The position numbers and the translations under genes are program-made. Below, piece after piece: positions 9,722-24,728 of a DNA stretch of 64,000 nt. The notes under the pieces were generated by a model. That model was given only the letters and a program-made list of their open reading frames with translations, ran no database searches and had not been told where the DNA came from. This stretch comes from Nemania diffusa (lineage: Eukaryota; Ascomycota; Sordariomycetes; Xylariales; Xylariaceae). The DNA lies in contig JBBPUQ010000010.1 in assembly GCA_038501195.1 (NCBI GenBank), forward strand, positions 3,408,001 to 3,472,000. Reading direction: 5' to 3'. Within the stretch, counting starts at the first letter, position 1. The number at the start of each line of letters is the position of its first letter.

Positions 9722-12700
9722 AAAATAGTATATATTAAAAATAAAGTTAAATAATAAAAAAAATAAATTAAAAATAATAATTAAAAAAAATATATATTGT
9801 AATTATTATATTAATTAAATAATAACTATTAAATAAATATATTATTATATATAAAATTTAAAAAAAAATAATATTAAAATAAAAATAAAAATATAAAAAA
9901 TATATAAAAATATTAAAAAAAAATTATATTAATTATATAAAAAAAATTATATATATTAATATTATTTAATTTTATTTATATTATTTAAAATTATTATAAA
10001 AATATAATATAAATTATATTAAATTTTTATTATATATATTAATTATTTATTATTTAAATTTTATAAATAATATTTTTAAGTTATAAAATTAAAAAAAAAT
10101 AATAAATATAAAATTTATAAAAAAATTTATATAATAATATATTATTATTAATTTAAAATTTAATAATAAAAAATATTAAAATAAATTAAAAATAATAATA
10201 AATTAAAATTTATATTAATTTATATTTTAATTTATAAATAAAAATAATATAATAAATTTTAATAATTAAATTTTATAAATTTATAATAATTAGTTTTAAA
10301 AATAAAAAAAACTTTTAAAAAAAAATTTAAAAAATAAAATAAAAAAATAATTAAACTAATTAAATTATAAATAAAACAAAAAAAACAATCGAAATTATTA
10401 AAAAATTATTAAATATTATTATTTTAAAAATAATTACTATTAAAAATAAAAAAATATTTATTTTTATTAATATTAAACTTTTTAATAAAATAATTAAAAC
10501 TAAAAATTTTTTATAAAATATTAAAAATAATTAAAATATTAATATAAAAAATTAAAAATATTTTTATATTTTAAAAAAAAATTATAAAATATAATTTATA
10601 ATATTTAAAAATTTATAATATTTAATAATTAAAAAAATAAAATAAAATTAATATAAAAATTAATATAATAATAAAATTTAAAAATAAATAATTTATATAA
10701 ATTATTAATAAAATAAAATATAAATAATAATAGCTTTAAAAAATAAAAAATTTTATTTTATAATATTAATAAATTATTTATTAATAAAAATATAAAAAAA
10801 ATTTAATTTTTTTATTATAAAAAATATATAAAGTTTAAAAATATTAAAATTAAATAAATTAAAACAAATAAATATTTTTTTTATAATTAAATTAAATTTT
10901 TAAATTAATAAAATATTATAAATTAAAAAATAAAAATAGTTTAAATAAAAATAAAAAGTTTTAATTTTATAAAAAAAACTATTTAATATAAAAAATAAAA
11001 CTTATTTTTATAAAAAATAAAAATTATAAATTAATTTTTATTATATTAATTATTTATATTAATTTATATATTAATTTTAATTTATATAATAAATAATAAT
11101 TATTTAATATTTTTATAAATATTATAAAAAAATTTAAAAATTAACAATAAATTTTTTAATATATAAAATTAAATTATAAAATATATTATTTATTGTTTTT
11201 TTTTAATAAATATAATATAAATTAAAAATAAAAAATTAAAACTATTTAAATTAAATAATTTATATAATAATTAATTATATATTAATTTATATTTTAATTA
11301 AATTATATATATTTTATAAATTTTATTATAAATAAATTTTTATTTTTTAATTAATAAAAATAAATATTTAAAATAAATTAAAATAAAAGCAATATTATAT
11401 ATAAAATTTTATAAATATTTTTAATTTTAAAATTTTTAATAAAATAATAATAATAATTTAAATTATATTTATTAAAATTAATAATTTTAATATTAAAATT
11501 ATTATAAAAAATTTTTTTTTTTTTATTAAAGTTAATTTTAACAAAAAAAAATAATAATTTTATATTAAATTTAAAAAAAAACAAAATTATAAACAATAAT
11601 AATTTATTTAAAATATTTATTATAAATATAATTAAAAAATTAAAATAAAAATTAATATAAAAATTAAAATAAAAAATATATTAATTATTGTTAATTTTTA
11701 ATATAATTAAAATATAAATTTGATTTTTTTTTTATAATATATATTAAAATAATTTTTAAATTAAATTAATTATTTTTAATAAATTTAATATTTTAATATA
11801 ATAATAATATTTTTATAAATATATTATAAAAAAAATAAATTAATAATATATATATAAATTTTTATAATATAAAAATTTATAAATAATTAAGTTTTATTTT
11901 TATAATATTTAAAAAATTAAAAGTTTTTAAAATTATTTATAAAATATTTATTAAATATTTAAATAATTAATTAAAATAAAAATTAATATAAATAAATAAA
12001 TATATATATTAAAACTAAATAAAATATTAAAAATTATTTTAAAAAAAAAAAAGCACAGCTAAATTTTTAAAAATTTATAATTAGTTAAAAATTAAATAAA
12101 TAAATAAAAAAAAAAAAAAAATATACTAAAAAAAAAATTAATATAAAATTAAAAATTTTTTTATTAGTTATATAATATATTGTTTATTTAATTAAAAATT
12201 TTTTTTTTTTTTTAAAAAATTAAAATAAATTAATATTTTTATATTAAATATTTATTAATTAAAATTAATAAAAATTATAATAATAAAAAACTATTAAAAT
12301 TAAAATTTATTATTAATTTTAATAATAAATATAATATATTTTTTATTAAATTATTTAATAATTATTATATAAAATTAATATTAAATTAATATAAAAATAA
12401 TATTAATAATAAAATAATAATAATAAATTTTTAATTTTAAAATATTTATAAAAATAATTTTAATAATTTATTATAAATAATAAATATAATATTAATATAT
12501 ATATATATATAAATTAAAAAATAAATAAATAATAAAATAAAAATAATAAATTAAATAAATATAAAAATATTTATAATTTTTTAATTAAAAAAACTAAAAA
12601 AAAGATTTAAATATTTAAAATATAAAATAATTATATATAATAAAATAAAAAATTAAAAAATATTAAATTATTATTATTAAAATATATTAATTTATAAGTA

Positions 12701-15700
12701 AATAATAAATTAAATATAATATTTTATATATATAAATATTTAATAAAATATATAAATATTAATATTTTAATTAATTTAAAATAATAAATATAAACTATTA
12801 TATAAAATAAAATTATTAATTTATATTATTAAAAAGTTTTAAAATATATTATATTTAAAATAGCAAATAAAAAATATAGTTTTAAAATTTTTATTTATAT
12901 TTAAATTATTATATATAAATTATTATATATAAAATAAAACTATATTTTTATAATATTTATATAAATTATAAATAAAATATAAATTGAAATTTATTATTTT
13001 AATAAATTTATATTAAAAATAATTAATTATAAAATATATTATTATATTTATTAAATTTATTAAATTTATTTTATTAAATTTTTTATTATATATTTTTATT
13101 TATTATTAATAATATATAATTAATATATAATTTATATATAATTAAAACAAAAATTAAAACTTTATTTATATATTTTTAATATAAAATTAATATATAATTA
13201 ATATATAATTAATTTAAAAATATTTTTAATAATATATTAAAAATTACAAAGTTATAAAAACTAAATAATTTAATATTTTAATATAATATAAATTATTTTT
13301 TATTAAAGTTAATTATTAGCTAGTTATATTTAGTTTTATTTTTTTTGCTTTTTTTTGCAATTATTTTTTTATATTATAATAATATTACTTTTTATATATT
13401 TTATTTTTTTTGTTTATTTTAATATATATAATATATTTAATTTTTTAAACTTTTTAAATTTTTTAATTTTAATATTATTTTTAATAATATTTTTAAAAAT
13501 AAATTTTAATTTATTATTTTTTTATATTAACTTTAATAAAATATTAAATATTTATTAATAAAAAATATTAATTAAAAATAAATTAAATAATTAAAATATT
13601 TTTTATATAATATTTAAATAATATTTTAATTATTTATTAGTATTTTTATTATTGTATAATATATTATTATTTTTTATAATATTAATTTATAAAAAAATAA
13701 AAATTATATATATAAATTAAAATAGTTTTAAAAAAATATAAAAATAATTAAATTAATAAATTAAATAAAACTAGTTTTAAATTTTTTTTAAAATAATAAC
13801 TTTTATTTAAATATATAATATATTTTAAACTAAAACAACTAATTTTAATTATTAATTTTTAGTTATAATTTAAAATATAAAAATATTTTAATTATTATTA
13901 TAATTTAAAAATAAATTAATATTATTATATAAAATAAAAAAATTATAAATAATTATATAGTTTTAAATATATATTAATAATATATTTATAAAATTTATTA
14001 AATTATTAATTAAATAAAACTTTTTATTTTTTTTATTAATATAATATAAAATAAAATAATAAAAATAATATTATTATTTTATTAAAACTTAATTATATTA
14101 TAATTATAAATTTATTAATATTAATAATTTATATAATTATAATATAAATATAATAATTATATTTTTATTAATAGTTTTAATATATTTGTTTTAAATAAAT
14201 AATAATATTAATTTTATATTATTTATTTAATTTAGTTTATTTAAAATATTTTTATTATTTTTTAAAAAAAATATTAAAAATTATTAAAAAATTATTAAAT
14301 AAAAAATAAAAAAATAAAATAAAAACTAAAAAATTATAATTATTTTTAAAAGTTTTAATTATATATTTATTAATTTTTTTTTTATTAATTTTAAAATTTT
14401 TTAATAATAATTTTAAGTTATTTTTATTAAAAAATTAAATATTATTTAATAGTTTTTATTTAAGTTAATTTTTATAACAATTAAAATATTTAATAATAAA
14501 TTATAAATTATTAAAAATATAATTAATTTAGTTTTTATTAAACAATTTAAATTTATTTATAAATTAAAAAAATATTAATTTAATTTTTATTATATAATTA
14601 ATATATAACTAAATATTATAAATAAAAATAAATTTAGTTATTAATAAATAATTTTTATTAATATAAATTTTAATTATATATTATAATATAATTACTTTAA
14701 TAAATATAGTAAAAATTAAATTTTATTTAATTTTTATATTTTAAACAAAATTAAAAAAATTAAAAAAAAATATAATATTATAAATAATTAAACATTATTA
14801 AAAAAAACAAAAATATTTTTGTTTTTTTATATTTATATTAATATAAATAGCTAATTAATAAATTTATAATTAATTAATATATTAATCAATATATTTTAAA
14901 TATAAAATAAAACTATATTATATTTATTATATAAATAATTAAATTTAGTTAATATAATAATATATTTTTTTTTTATATATTATTTATTTTTTTTTAATAA
15001 TATTTATATTTTTAATAATATATTTAATATTTAATAATTTAAATAATATTTTAAAAATAAATTATATAATATAAAAAAAATATAATAAATAAACAATTAT
15101 TTTAAATTAATTATTATATTTTAAAATTTATTAAATATATTAAAGTTTAAAATTTAATTTATTATTAATTATTATTATTTATATTAATATATAAAAATTA
15201 ATATTTTTAAAAATTTTATAAAATAAAAAAAAAATTAAGTTTTATATTTTTAAATTTAATATTTTATATATTAATTAAAAAATATTATTATTTTTAATTT
15301 TTATTAATATAATAAATAATTATATTTTAATAAATATATTTTAAATTAAAATATATTTATATATTTATAATAATATTAACTTTAAATTTATTTAATTATA
15401 TTTTTAATTAATTTTTTATAATAAAATTAATATATTATATATATTATTTTTTAAATGTTATAAAAAAAAAATATTAAAATTAAAAATAATATAATTAAAA
15501 AAAACAACAAAATAAAAATTAACTATTAAATTAAATAATAAATTAGTTTTAATTTAAATATAAATTTATAATTAATAATTAAATAAAATAATAATAATAG
15601 TTTATAAAAAATTAATATATAAATTATAATAAAATAAAAATATAATATTATTTAATTTAATATTTTTAAGTTATTTTTTTAGTTTTATTTATATAATTTA

Positions 15701-18700
15701 TATAATTTATTTTTGTTATATTATATTATTATATTTATTTTAATTTTTTTAAAAAAAATAAAATAAATTAATTGTTTTATATAATATTTATAAATTATTT
15801 TTAAAATTTTTATAATAATTTTTACTATTTAATTTTAATATTTTTAAATATTTTTATAATATTATAATAAATTTTATATTTTTATTATTTTATAAATATT
15901 AGTTTTTAATATTATAAACTTTTTATATTAATTAATAATAATAAACTATTTTTAAAATAACTTGTTATATTTTATATTATATATATAATAAAATAATTTT
16001 TTTATTTAAAACAATTAATTTATTAAAAATAATAATAGTTATAAAATATAAAAAATTATTAATAATATAAAAAATAAACTAAGTTTATAAAATATTAAAA
16101 ATAATATTTATTTAATAAAAAAAAATTAAATTAAATATAATATTAATAATTAAATAAAATTAATTTTATTAATTATTTATATATTAATTAAAGAATTGCT
16201 ATAAATATTTAAATAATTATAAATAATAAATAAAAAAAAAACTATAAAAAAAATAAAAAATAAATTAAATTTTATATTAATAATAAAAATTTTAAATTTT
16301 TATTAAATAAATAAAACTTTATTTTTTAATATTATTAATAAAAAATTTCTTTTTTTTGTTATAAATTTTAATTTAAAAATTAAAAATTAAAAATTATATT
16401 AATTATTATTATATAGTTTAAAATATATTAGCTAAAAAAAATATAGTTTTATTAAAAAGTTTTTTTTTAATATAAATATATAATATTTTAATTTTAAATT
16501 AAATTTTTTTTTTTTTTTTTTTTTTTTAATATTTTATTTTTATTATATTTTTTTTTAATTTTTTTTTGTTTAATTTAATATATTTTTTAAAGTTATTATT
16601 TAATTAAAAAAATAATATATTTAATTTTATAATTAATATAAATAATTTATTTTAAAAAATTTAAAAAATTTTTTATTGCTTTTTTAATAAAATTTATAAT
16701 AAATATATAAATTTTATATTTTTAATTATAGCAGCAAATAATAATTTTTTTTTAAAATTATTATTTTATTTAATAAAAATAAAAAAATAGTTATTTTTAT
16801 TTTTTTATAAAAATTTAATTATAAAAATAACTAAAAAATTTTAATTTATTTTATTAATATTTTTAATTAAAAAATTAATTGTTATATTATTAACTAATAA
16901 CAAATAAATTTAAAAATTTAATAATAAAAATTTTAATTAAAATATTAATTAATATATTATTAATATATTATAATTATTATATTATATAAAATTTAATAAT
17001 ATTAAAAATAATTTAATTTATTAATTTTTAAATAATTGTTTTAATAAATAATATATAAATTTATTTTATATAATAATTTAACTTTTTAAATTATTAATAC
17101 TATTATAAATATATTATAAAAAGTAGCTAAAATATATTTTATAAAAATATTTATTTATAAATTTATTATTATTTTAATAAATAATATTTTTAATTTTTAA
17201 TTAAATAGGAACTATTATATAATATATATTAAAAAAGTTATAATAATATAGTTTAATTTTTAATTATTAAAAAATATTAAATAAAAAATATAAATAAATA
17301 TTTTATAAATAAAATTTTATTAATAAAACTTATTAATTATATATTATTTAAATAATAATTTAATTTTTTTTTATTATATTAGTTATATTAAATAAAAAAC
17401 TATTATATATTATTTTATTAATTTAATTTATTATATATATATTAAATATATAATATAAAATAAAAATTATTATAATAATAATTTAATATAAAAAAAATAA
17501 AAATTATTTAATTTATTATTTAAATATAAATAAATTAATAAATATTTTATAACTTTTTAATTTTATATTAATTTTATATTATTAATAAATTTATAAAGTT
17601 TTAATAAAATTATTAATATATATATTATTATTTATAATTTTTTTTAAAATATTTTTATATATATAATTTTTTAAAATTAAATTTAATAGTTATTATATTT
17701 TATTAGTTTTAATTTTTATAAATATTATAATTATAAATATAATTATAATTAATTTTTATAATTATTAAATAATAAATATTATATTTTAAATATATTATAA
17801 TTATAATAAATATTTAATAATTATTAAATAATAAATATAATTTTTATTTTTTATTTTTATTAATTATTAAATTAAATTATATAAAAGTTTTTAAATTTTT
17901 AAAAATTTATTAATTTTATTTTTAATTATTTTATTTTATTTATATATTATTATTTTTATATATTTAATTTTATTAATAAATTTTATTTATTATTTAATTA
18001 TTTAATATAAATTTATATTTTTTAAAAAAAAAGTAAATTTTTTTTTTCTTTTATAACTTTTGCTTTATTTTTATATTTATATTTTTTTTTTTAAAAATTT
18101 TATAAATTTTTTTAAAAAAAAAAACAATTTATAAATTATTTATTTTATATTTTTATAATTAATTTTATTTGTTTTATTTAAATTTTATATTTATTTTTAA
18201 TATATTAATTTATTAATTATTTTTTAAATTAGTTATATTTTTAAATTTTAGTTTTATTTTTGTTTTTTTTTTTATATATTTAATATATTTTTTTTATTAA
18301 GTTTTTATTTTAATTATTATATTAATTAATTTTTAACTATTTTAATATTTATTTTATTTTTATTATAATATTTAAATAATTTTTTATTAATAGTTTATTT
18401 AATATTATAATTAATTATTTATTTTTTTTATATTAATTTATATATTAATTTTTTTAATTAAATAATTAAAAAATTTATTATTATTAATTTTTTTAATATT
18501 AAAATTTATTATATATTTTTATTATATTAATTTATATATTAATTTATTATATTAAATTAATAATTTATTTTTTATTAATTTTTTTATTAATATTAATAAA
18601 GTTTTTTTTTTTTATATATAAAACTATTATTTTTTATAATTATAATTATAACTATAGTTATAATTATAATTATAGCTATTTTAATATTATTTATATTTAA

Positions 18701-20235
18701 AATTATAATAATAAATTTTATTTTTATATATTAGTTAAAACTATTAAAACAGTTAAAATTACTAAAGTTATAAAAATAATAAAACTATTTATTATTAATA
18801 AAACTTTTTTAAATAAATCTATTAAATTTATTAATTATAATTTTAATATTTTTTTTATTATTAAAAAAATTTATTAATATTTATAAATTATATAAGTAAA
18901 AATATTTTAAACTTTTATTAAACTTAATTATTAATATTTTTTTTTAATTAATATAAAAATTAATATAATTTAATTATTATTTTAAATAAAATTTTTTGTT
19001 TTATATATTATTAATAAAAAATATTTATAAATAATTTAATAATTTTATTTATATTTTTTATTAAAATTATTTATAAAATTATTAATAATATTATAAATAT
19101 ATAAAACTTTTAAATTTAAAAAAATAATTTTTAAAATTTTAATATATATTTTAAAATTTATTTTATATATAATTTTTATTAGTAAATTTGTTTTAATTTA
19201 TATATTAGTTATTATATTAATATAATTATAGCTATAAATTTATATATAATTTATAATTGTTATATTATTTTAATAGTTAAAAATATATAACTAGTTTTAT
19301 ATATTATAAAAATTATTTTTAATTTATTTATTAACTTTTTTTTTATAATAATATTAATTTTTATTATATTTACAAAAATATAACAAATATAAATAGTTAA
19401 TAATATATATAATATAAAATTAAAATTAATAAATTTTATATTAAAAATATTTATTTAAAACATTTATAAAAACAAAAAATTTATAACAAAAAAACTAGTT
19501 ATAATAAAAAAATTTATAATAAAAAAAATTAATTTTTTAATTAATATTTTAATTAATATTTTAATTAATATATTTTATTTTATTTTATATATATTTATTA
19601 TTTTTATTAAATAGTTTAAGTTTTTTTTAAATTAATATTTTAATTAATATATTTTATTATTTAAAAACTTTTTATTTAAATTTATTATTAAATTAATTAT
19701 TTTTATAAATAATATTATATTTTTTATAAATTTATATTTAATTAATATATTTTTTTTAAATAAATTTTAATAGTTATATAAATTTTATTTTAATAAATTA
19801 TAAAATTTTATTATTAATATTTTATTTATTAATTTTAAATTATAATAAATATTAATTATTAATTATAATTTTTTTTAAAAAATAATTTAAAATTAAATTA
19901 TATTAAAAATTATAATAAAATAAAAAATTTAAACTATTTTAATTTTTATATTAATTTTTATTTTAAATTATTTATTTAAATATTTTTTTTAAACAATATT
20001 TATATTATTTAAACTTTTAAAACTTTATTAAATATTATAACTATAATAATTTATATATTAAATTAAAATTTATTTATTAATTAATTTTTATTTATAAATA
20101 TTAATATATTTAAAAATATTATATAAAATTAAAATTAAAATAAAAATAATATTTTAAAATAAATATTAATATATTTATTTTTTAATTTTAATTATTTTTA
20201 CTTTTTAAAAATAATCTATTTTTTTTAGTTAAATA
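9722..20235. repeat. AT block 1: RIP-type AT-isochore
   Basis: About 10.5 kb made almost only of A and T, with rare isolated G and C. The only frames of 60 or more codons consist of Phe, Ile, Asn, Lys, Tyr and Leu and are composition artefacts. Both edges are sharp, passing from normal to near-pure AT within about 100 bp. Saturation with C-to-T and G-to-A changes (RIP of former transposons) is the natural reading. I could not recover any family here: motifs decodable in AT block 2 are not evident, and G/C loss appears more complete. No gene is called. Confidence 0.85.
18635..18674. repeat. 40-bp perfect palindrome
   Basis: A perfect inverted repeat centred on ACTATAGT, built of ATAATT-type units. 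Within so AT-rich a block it may be coincidental, though it contains two of the few remaining G/C pairs at its centre. Confidence 0.6.
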
Positions 20236-21337
20236 TTTATAAATTTTAAATCTTATTCAAAAACTCAACCCAACTTTTATTAGGTGCTTATAACCTCTAG
20301 CTACTCCACATAAGTTATTGGGCCCTTGGCGTTAAATTGGGCTTTAAAAGCCTATCATGTACTGTCTATGATAGAAGCTTATACTGACAGTAAAAAGTTG
20401 CTGCCGGCCTAGGCGATGAATGGTGTATAAACTTGAGAGCGGATCGAGCAAAAGTGAAAAAGCAAATAGATATTGATTGATGGTTGGTAGACTAAGCGGT
20501 CCTTTTCTCCCTGCACCCCGTCGCATGTACGAGCAAAAATGCCGCCGCAGTTTGAATTGGCTGGGTTGGCTGGCTTACGGCTAGATAGCCTGCTTACTTG
20601 TGCATTATAGGTGGCTATGCAGCAATGTTCTCCTTTAATCACTGTGTACCTAGCTCACCTCGCCATACTTATACTTTGAATGATCTAGACTGTAGAAAGT
20701 AGGGAAAGTCTATCAGAGTTAAGCGTAACTTGTTCAAATAGCGGAAGAGGGAACTACGCAAGATAATATTGATTAAATCCTGGCGTCCATTTATTGTTAA
20801 CAAAATTAGCTGCCTGGGGCGCACCCTTAAATCAACCGAAGCATGATTCACCCCTCCTCCCGTTTTAACCTACCCCCGCCCTCCTGTGCCCTCCTACCCT
20901 CTCCAAAAATACCCTCTCGAAATCAACCTTACCAGTAGACAAGGGTGCGAGATGGCTCTGGAGGCTGTAGTGAAACCCCTACAGCATTGAGCTAACTTAT
21001 TTACGGCCACAACCCCCAGAATATAGCCCTACCTAATTACTTCAGTCTTTGCTTGCCCCCTTCAAAGAAAACAAGTGCGAGTCGACATTCACTTTGCTTT
21101 CCCCTTTTCGCCAACAACTCTAAAAGGTTAGCATGAGAATTCCACTTTCTCCTGCCTCTTCCCGCCCTAAAAATCTCCTGGACATTGACCTGCCTTTGCT
21201 TAGTTATCGCTCGGCCCCGAACCATCACGTTAATGCTTCTACCTTTCTACCCGTGTTAATCTTGCCCCTACCTCGTTATTCGTCTCGAAATCATAGCCTT
21301 GATACTCCGCTGTCTCGTTACCGTTTGTCTCGAAAGC
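20236..21337. other. Right border of AT block 1 and upstream region
   Basis: Composition returns to normal by about 20.26 kb. Several minus-strand frames of 60-80 codons (20344-20851) have no family features. A pyrimidine-rich tract (about 20846-20935 and 21040-21130) precedes the long gene on the plus strand and fits a fungal promoter or 5' leader. Confidence 0.4.
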
Positions 21338-23941
21338 ATGGTGCCGATAGCCTCCCCCAGCGAACCCCCTGACCAGCCTGGACAAACCGTATCCATAACT
21401 GGAACTAATAGCGCATTCCAAACAACCCTCGAGGTTACCAATGGTGCTGCTTTGGTCTACACGTTCACCCAGCGGCTCTTGGGAAGCCTTGGAGGAAGTG
21501 GTATCGATTCTCACGCCTTAACATGTTGTCTGAAGATAGGTTCGAGACTGAACTGGTCTGTGCAAGGTCGAAATCGGTTTTACGAAGCCAAGGACAAGTT
21601 AGTGTCGGTTTCCTCCTGGTCTAAGTCTTTACTCTTTGGGTTTAACTCGGTTGGTCCCCTTTGGGATATTCTGGCACTGGATGAAGGTACTCGCTTCGCA
21701 GCTCTCACAGCTTGCCTTGTTGAAACATACACTCCCAACACGGTTGCCCAAATTTATTTATATCTACTGGAATTATTCAGAGGGAGAAATCAAGGAAATC
21801 CTTTTGTGGAGCACATCAAGCTTCCCGCTCACCCCCGAATGAGCTCAGTAGTAAAGCACTTTGCTGGAATGATGTCAGCTTCTAGTTTTGCAACCGAAGT
21901 CGAAGATGCAATGTCCCTAGATGAGCATGGCTGCATTACTGGAGGGATACAGGTTAGAGGGAAAAAGAGAAGGGACCCTACCTCGCGTATGATTGCGTCT
22001 CCGTACACTATAGCCGAAGCACTGTACGAACTCCTCGAATTGTCTATGGACGACGCAAGTACTCGACAGGTGGTTTTTGTAGGCTGTTCAGATGCCTTGA
22101 ATCTCGCTGTTGTTGGCCGCTATCTGCTCGACCTCTCAATGAGTGTCTACAAGAAAGAGGGAGATTCTCTAAAGCAAGTTTACCCCCCAAGCTCGAATGT
22201 TAGCACGCAGCCTAGAGTGGTTGTTATTTACTCTGAAGATCAACCTAAAGATATCGGCCTAAGTCTCGCAAAGGCCCGGATAGTTTACCTGCCCCAGATA
22301 TCCGGCGTGGTTAAAGATAACATAGTCAGTAATCCTGATATCATTTGCAGTGGAAGATGTCGTTGGGATCGGCTACTTTCGAAAACATTCCCGGACAGTT
22401 TCAAGCAACTCATTGGTCCGCTCCATATACATTTTGCCTCAGCTATAGGATGCGCTGCCAGCATATTTCAAGGGCTTATGGGAGGTGATACAGGAGTCAC
22501 TCACGAGTGGCGCCTTGATTGTCAGGGGTACTTCGAGTCAAGTTTTGGCGCTGGTTACATTCATTTTGCGACAGAGCGATTTCCAGAACTCCAAAAGCTC
22601 TTTCAAAAAAACGAGTCCTATATTTGGCAACAGTCTCGACTGTCGTACGCAGAGGCTATACTAGAATTCGAGAGAGCCCTCTCACAAATCTCCAGTTCTT
22701 GTAACTGCAAGACATGTTCGATGACCGGAAAGCCAAATCCTAAGGGCTACACGAACATACTTCCAATCTCTGACAAGTCCAAAGAGTGGTAATATTGCCT
22801 CACAGCCCTTACTACAACCATCATCAGGCTCATCCGAGTGCTCTCGGGTACTGACCTTCCTGACCCTACGCTTTACCCCAAACGAGCGGGAGTTGAATGG
22901 TTCTATAACCAACAAAAATTACGACATCAACGTCAGCGCCAGAAAGCGCACACTCACAACAACGTGCAGTCAGAATACTTTGTTGAGAGGATCATGGACC
23001 GCAACCCCAGAGGTGATAAGTATGCTATAGAATTTTCCCCTCTTGCCATAGCTGCTATACTATTTTCTGGTGAGCAGCGGGAAACCGACATTAGACAGTA
23101 CACTTCTGCTGTGACTTCTCATGGCATTTGCGCCTACTATCGGATCCTCATCGACTTTTCTCGGCAATCCCACATCGCGGCACGTGTCCAGGTTATCCCG
23201 GGATGCATAGAACACAAGGGTACCCTGTATGAAGCAATTTACGATTTTGGATTTGATCCTTTCAAGGATTTGAACACCGCGAAGCGAAACCAAGCTCGAC
23301 CCACGATATGTGTTCCAGAAAGGACCAGGGCGCTTGTAGAACAGTGTAGCACAAAGCCTTTACAGCTGGCTCTGCGAGAATATCTCGGGGGCACTTTCGT
23401 CCCAGTACTTGAGGTTGGGTTTTCAGCAAATATGAAGGATGACACGGGAGTCCTCGAATGGTTTGGCCCCGCGCGAATTGTTCAGAATATAACCCGCTCT
23501 ACCGGGCTCGCCAGGTGTGACCCATCCAGATGCGGGAAATTTTCGGATACCAGTGACGAGCTTGATGAGACCATACAAGAAGTTTTACCGAGTGGTTCAC
23601 CAACGACCGAGGCATATACAATTCTTAAATATCGAGATGCCGAAGTCGCAATATTCCGGGGAGATAAAGCTACGGCCATGATTGCGGCCTGCGGTTGTTG
23701 GCTGCCACTTATGTTGTCATCCGGGGATTGTCTTAAATGCGCTCTCTTGACCGGCCTAGACAACTCTTGGAGAACTTTCGCAATTGTCTGCCCAGAAGAG
23801 ACATACATCAACGTAAAGTTTACCCATATATATTCCCGGTACCTGTCAGCACGATTTTCTAATTGGAATGCAGAATGTAAATCAGAAGCTATTATTTCTC
23901 GAGTTGTAGTGCAACTAATGGAAGTTGTCAACAATTTTTAA
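21338..23941 (+). pseudogene. Long unrecognised gene interrupted by one in-frame TAA
   Basis: Two long frames lie in the same reading frame: 484 codons from the ATG at 21338 to a TAA at 22790-22792, then 382 codons to the stop ending at 23941. The second part has no ATG of its own until well inside it (MDRNPRGDK). The codons directly after the TAA (YCLTAL, TIIRLIRVLSG) look like a continued protein, so this is best read as one gene of about 867 codons. A CAA (Gln) to TAA change would restore the frame, and that is a C-to-T at CpA, the preferred RIP change. The block-1 edge is 1.1 kb away. A cysteine cluster CNCKTC lies at residues 455-460. The family is not recognised. Alternatives are an intron covering the TAA (the only clear acceptor, CACAG at about 22804, would need an unusual donor) or stop readthrough. 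Confidence 0.65.
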
Positions 23942-24728
23942 ACACTTAGTACGGAGGCCAATTTTGCTAGCCATTGCAAACTCACAACTATTCGCAGCAG
24001 GAAAAATAAGATGGATAAGTGCAATCTGAGCTAAATACTAAAGTAAAAAGACTTATCTGGATAACGTACTAACTAGAAAATGAAAGTAGTAGATGTAATC
24101 AGTAGTGGTGTCGCGCCGGGATTTAAACCAAGGAGCTATCTTATAAACCCCTTACTAGAAACTACAACATTAGAGAGAATTATCTCCAGATCTTAAAAAA
24201 AACCTGTAACTCCTGCGTTACAAATGTAATTCGAGATTAAGCCTAGTCAAAGCTTTACTACTGTCATAGCTAGCAGGCGACAAGTTTTAAATTCCCAGCA
24301 GTAGTAGATTTTAGAGAGACACACCAACGACGAACGTCTAGTTTATCAAACATTTCATTCAACTTATATACTACTGTATTTCTAAATGGCCCAAGAAGAC
24401 AGATCACCATAATAATCGAGTATACATTTGAAGTGGACCGCGTATCGTGTAGTCTAAAATTCATACCATAAAACTACGTCTAGGAGAGGCCGGAGACTAA
24501 GTAGATAGTCCTATACAAATATCAACAGTTAAACTTGTTAGCATTGTGTCACTGTTAAATTTCCCAGCAGTATTCATCATGGGCGTGTCATGACAATAAC
24601 TTCTAATTTTCAAACATTCAATATCAAGTCAAAGGTATGCACCGAGAAGCCCTGGGGCATCACAATACATGTAGCTTGCTACGTCTGTTGTCTTCTCATC
24701 ATTCCCCATTGCGTTTGGAAATGGTGGC
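23942..24728. other. Intergenic, decayed tRNA-like sequence
   Basis: No gene supported. On the minus strand, 24169-24109 resembles the outline of a tRNA: a 5' TGTTGTA can pair, with wobble, with a 3' CGCGACA, and GGTTTAAATCC sits where a B box (GGTTCGAATCC) would be. Differences are of the C-to-T / G-to-A kind. At 61 nt it is too short for an intact tRNA and is at best a relic or a SINE head. Confidence 0.3.

Noticed and set aside
11378..13558. Frames of 60-75 codons rich in Phe, Ile, Asn, Lys and Tyr within AT block 1
   Set aside because: They are products of A/T composition (few stops by chance in some frames) with no domain, start context or codon bias.
9722..20235. Mitochondrial DNA insertion as the cause of the AT-rich block
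   Set aside because: No mitochondrial protein, rRNA or tRNA could be read, and fungal mitochondrial DNA is not this poor in G and C. RIP explains it better, although a search would be decisive.
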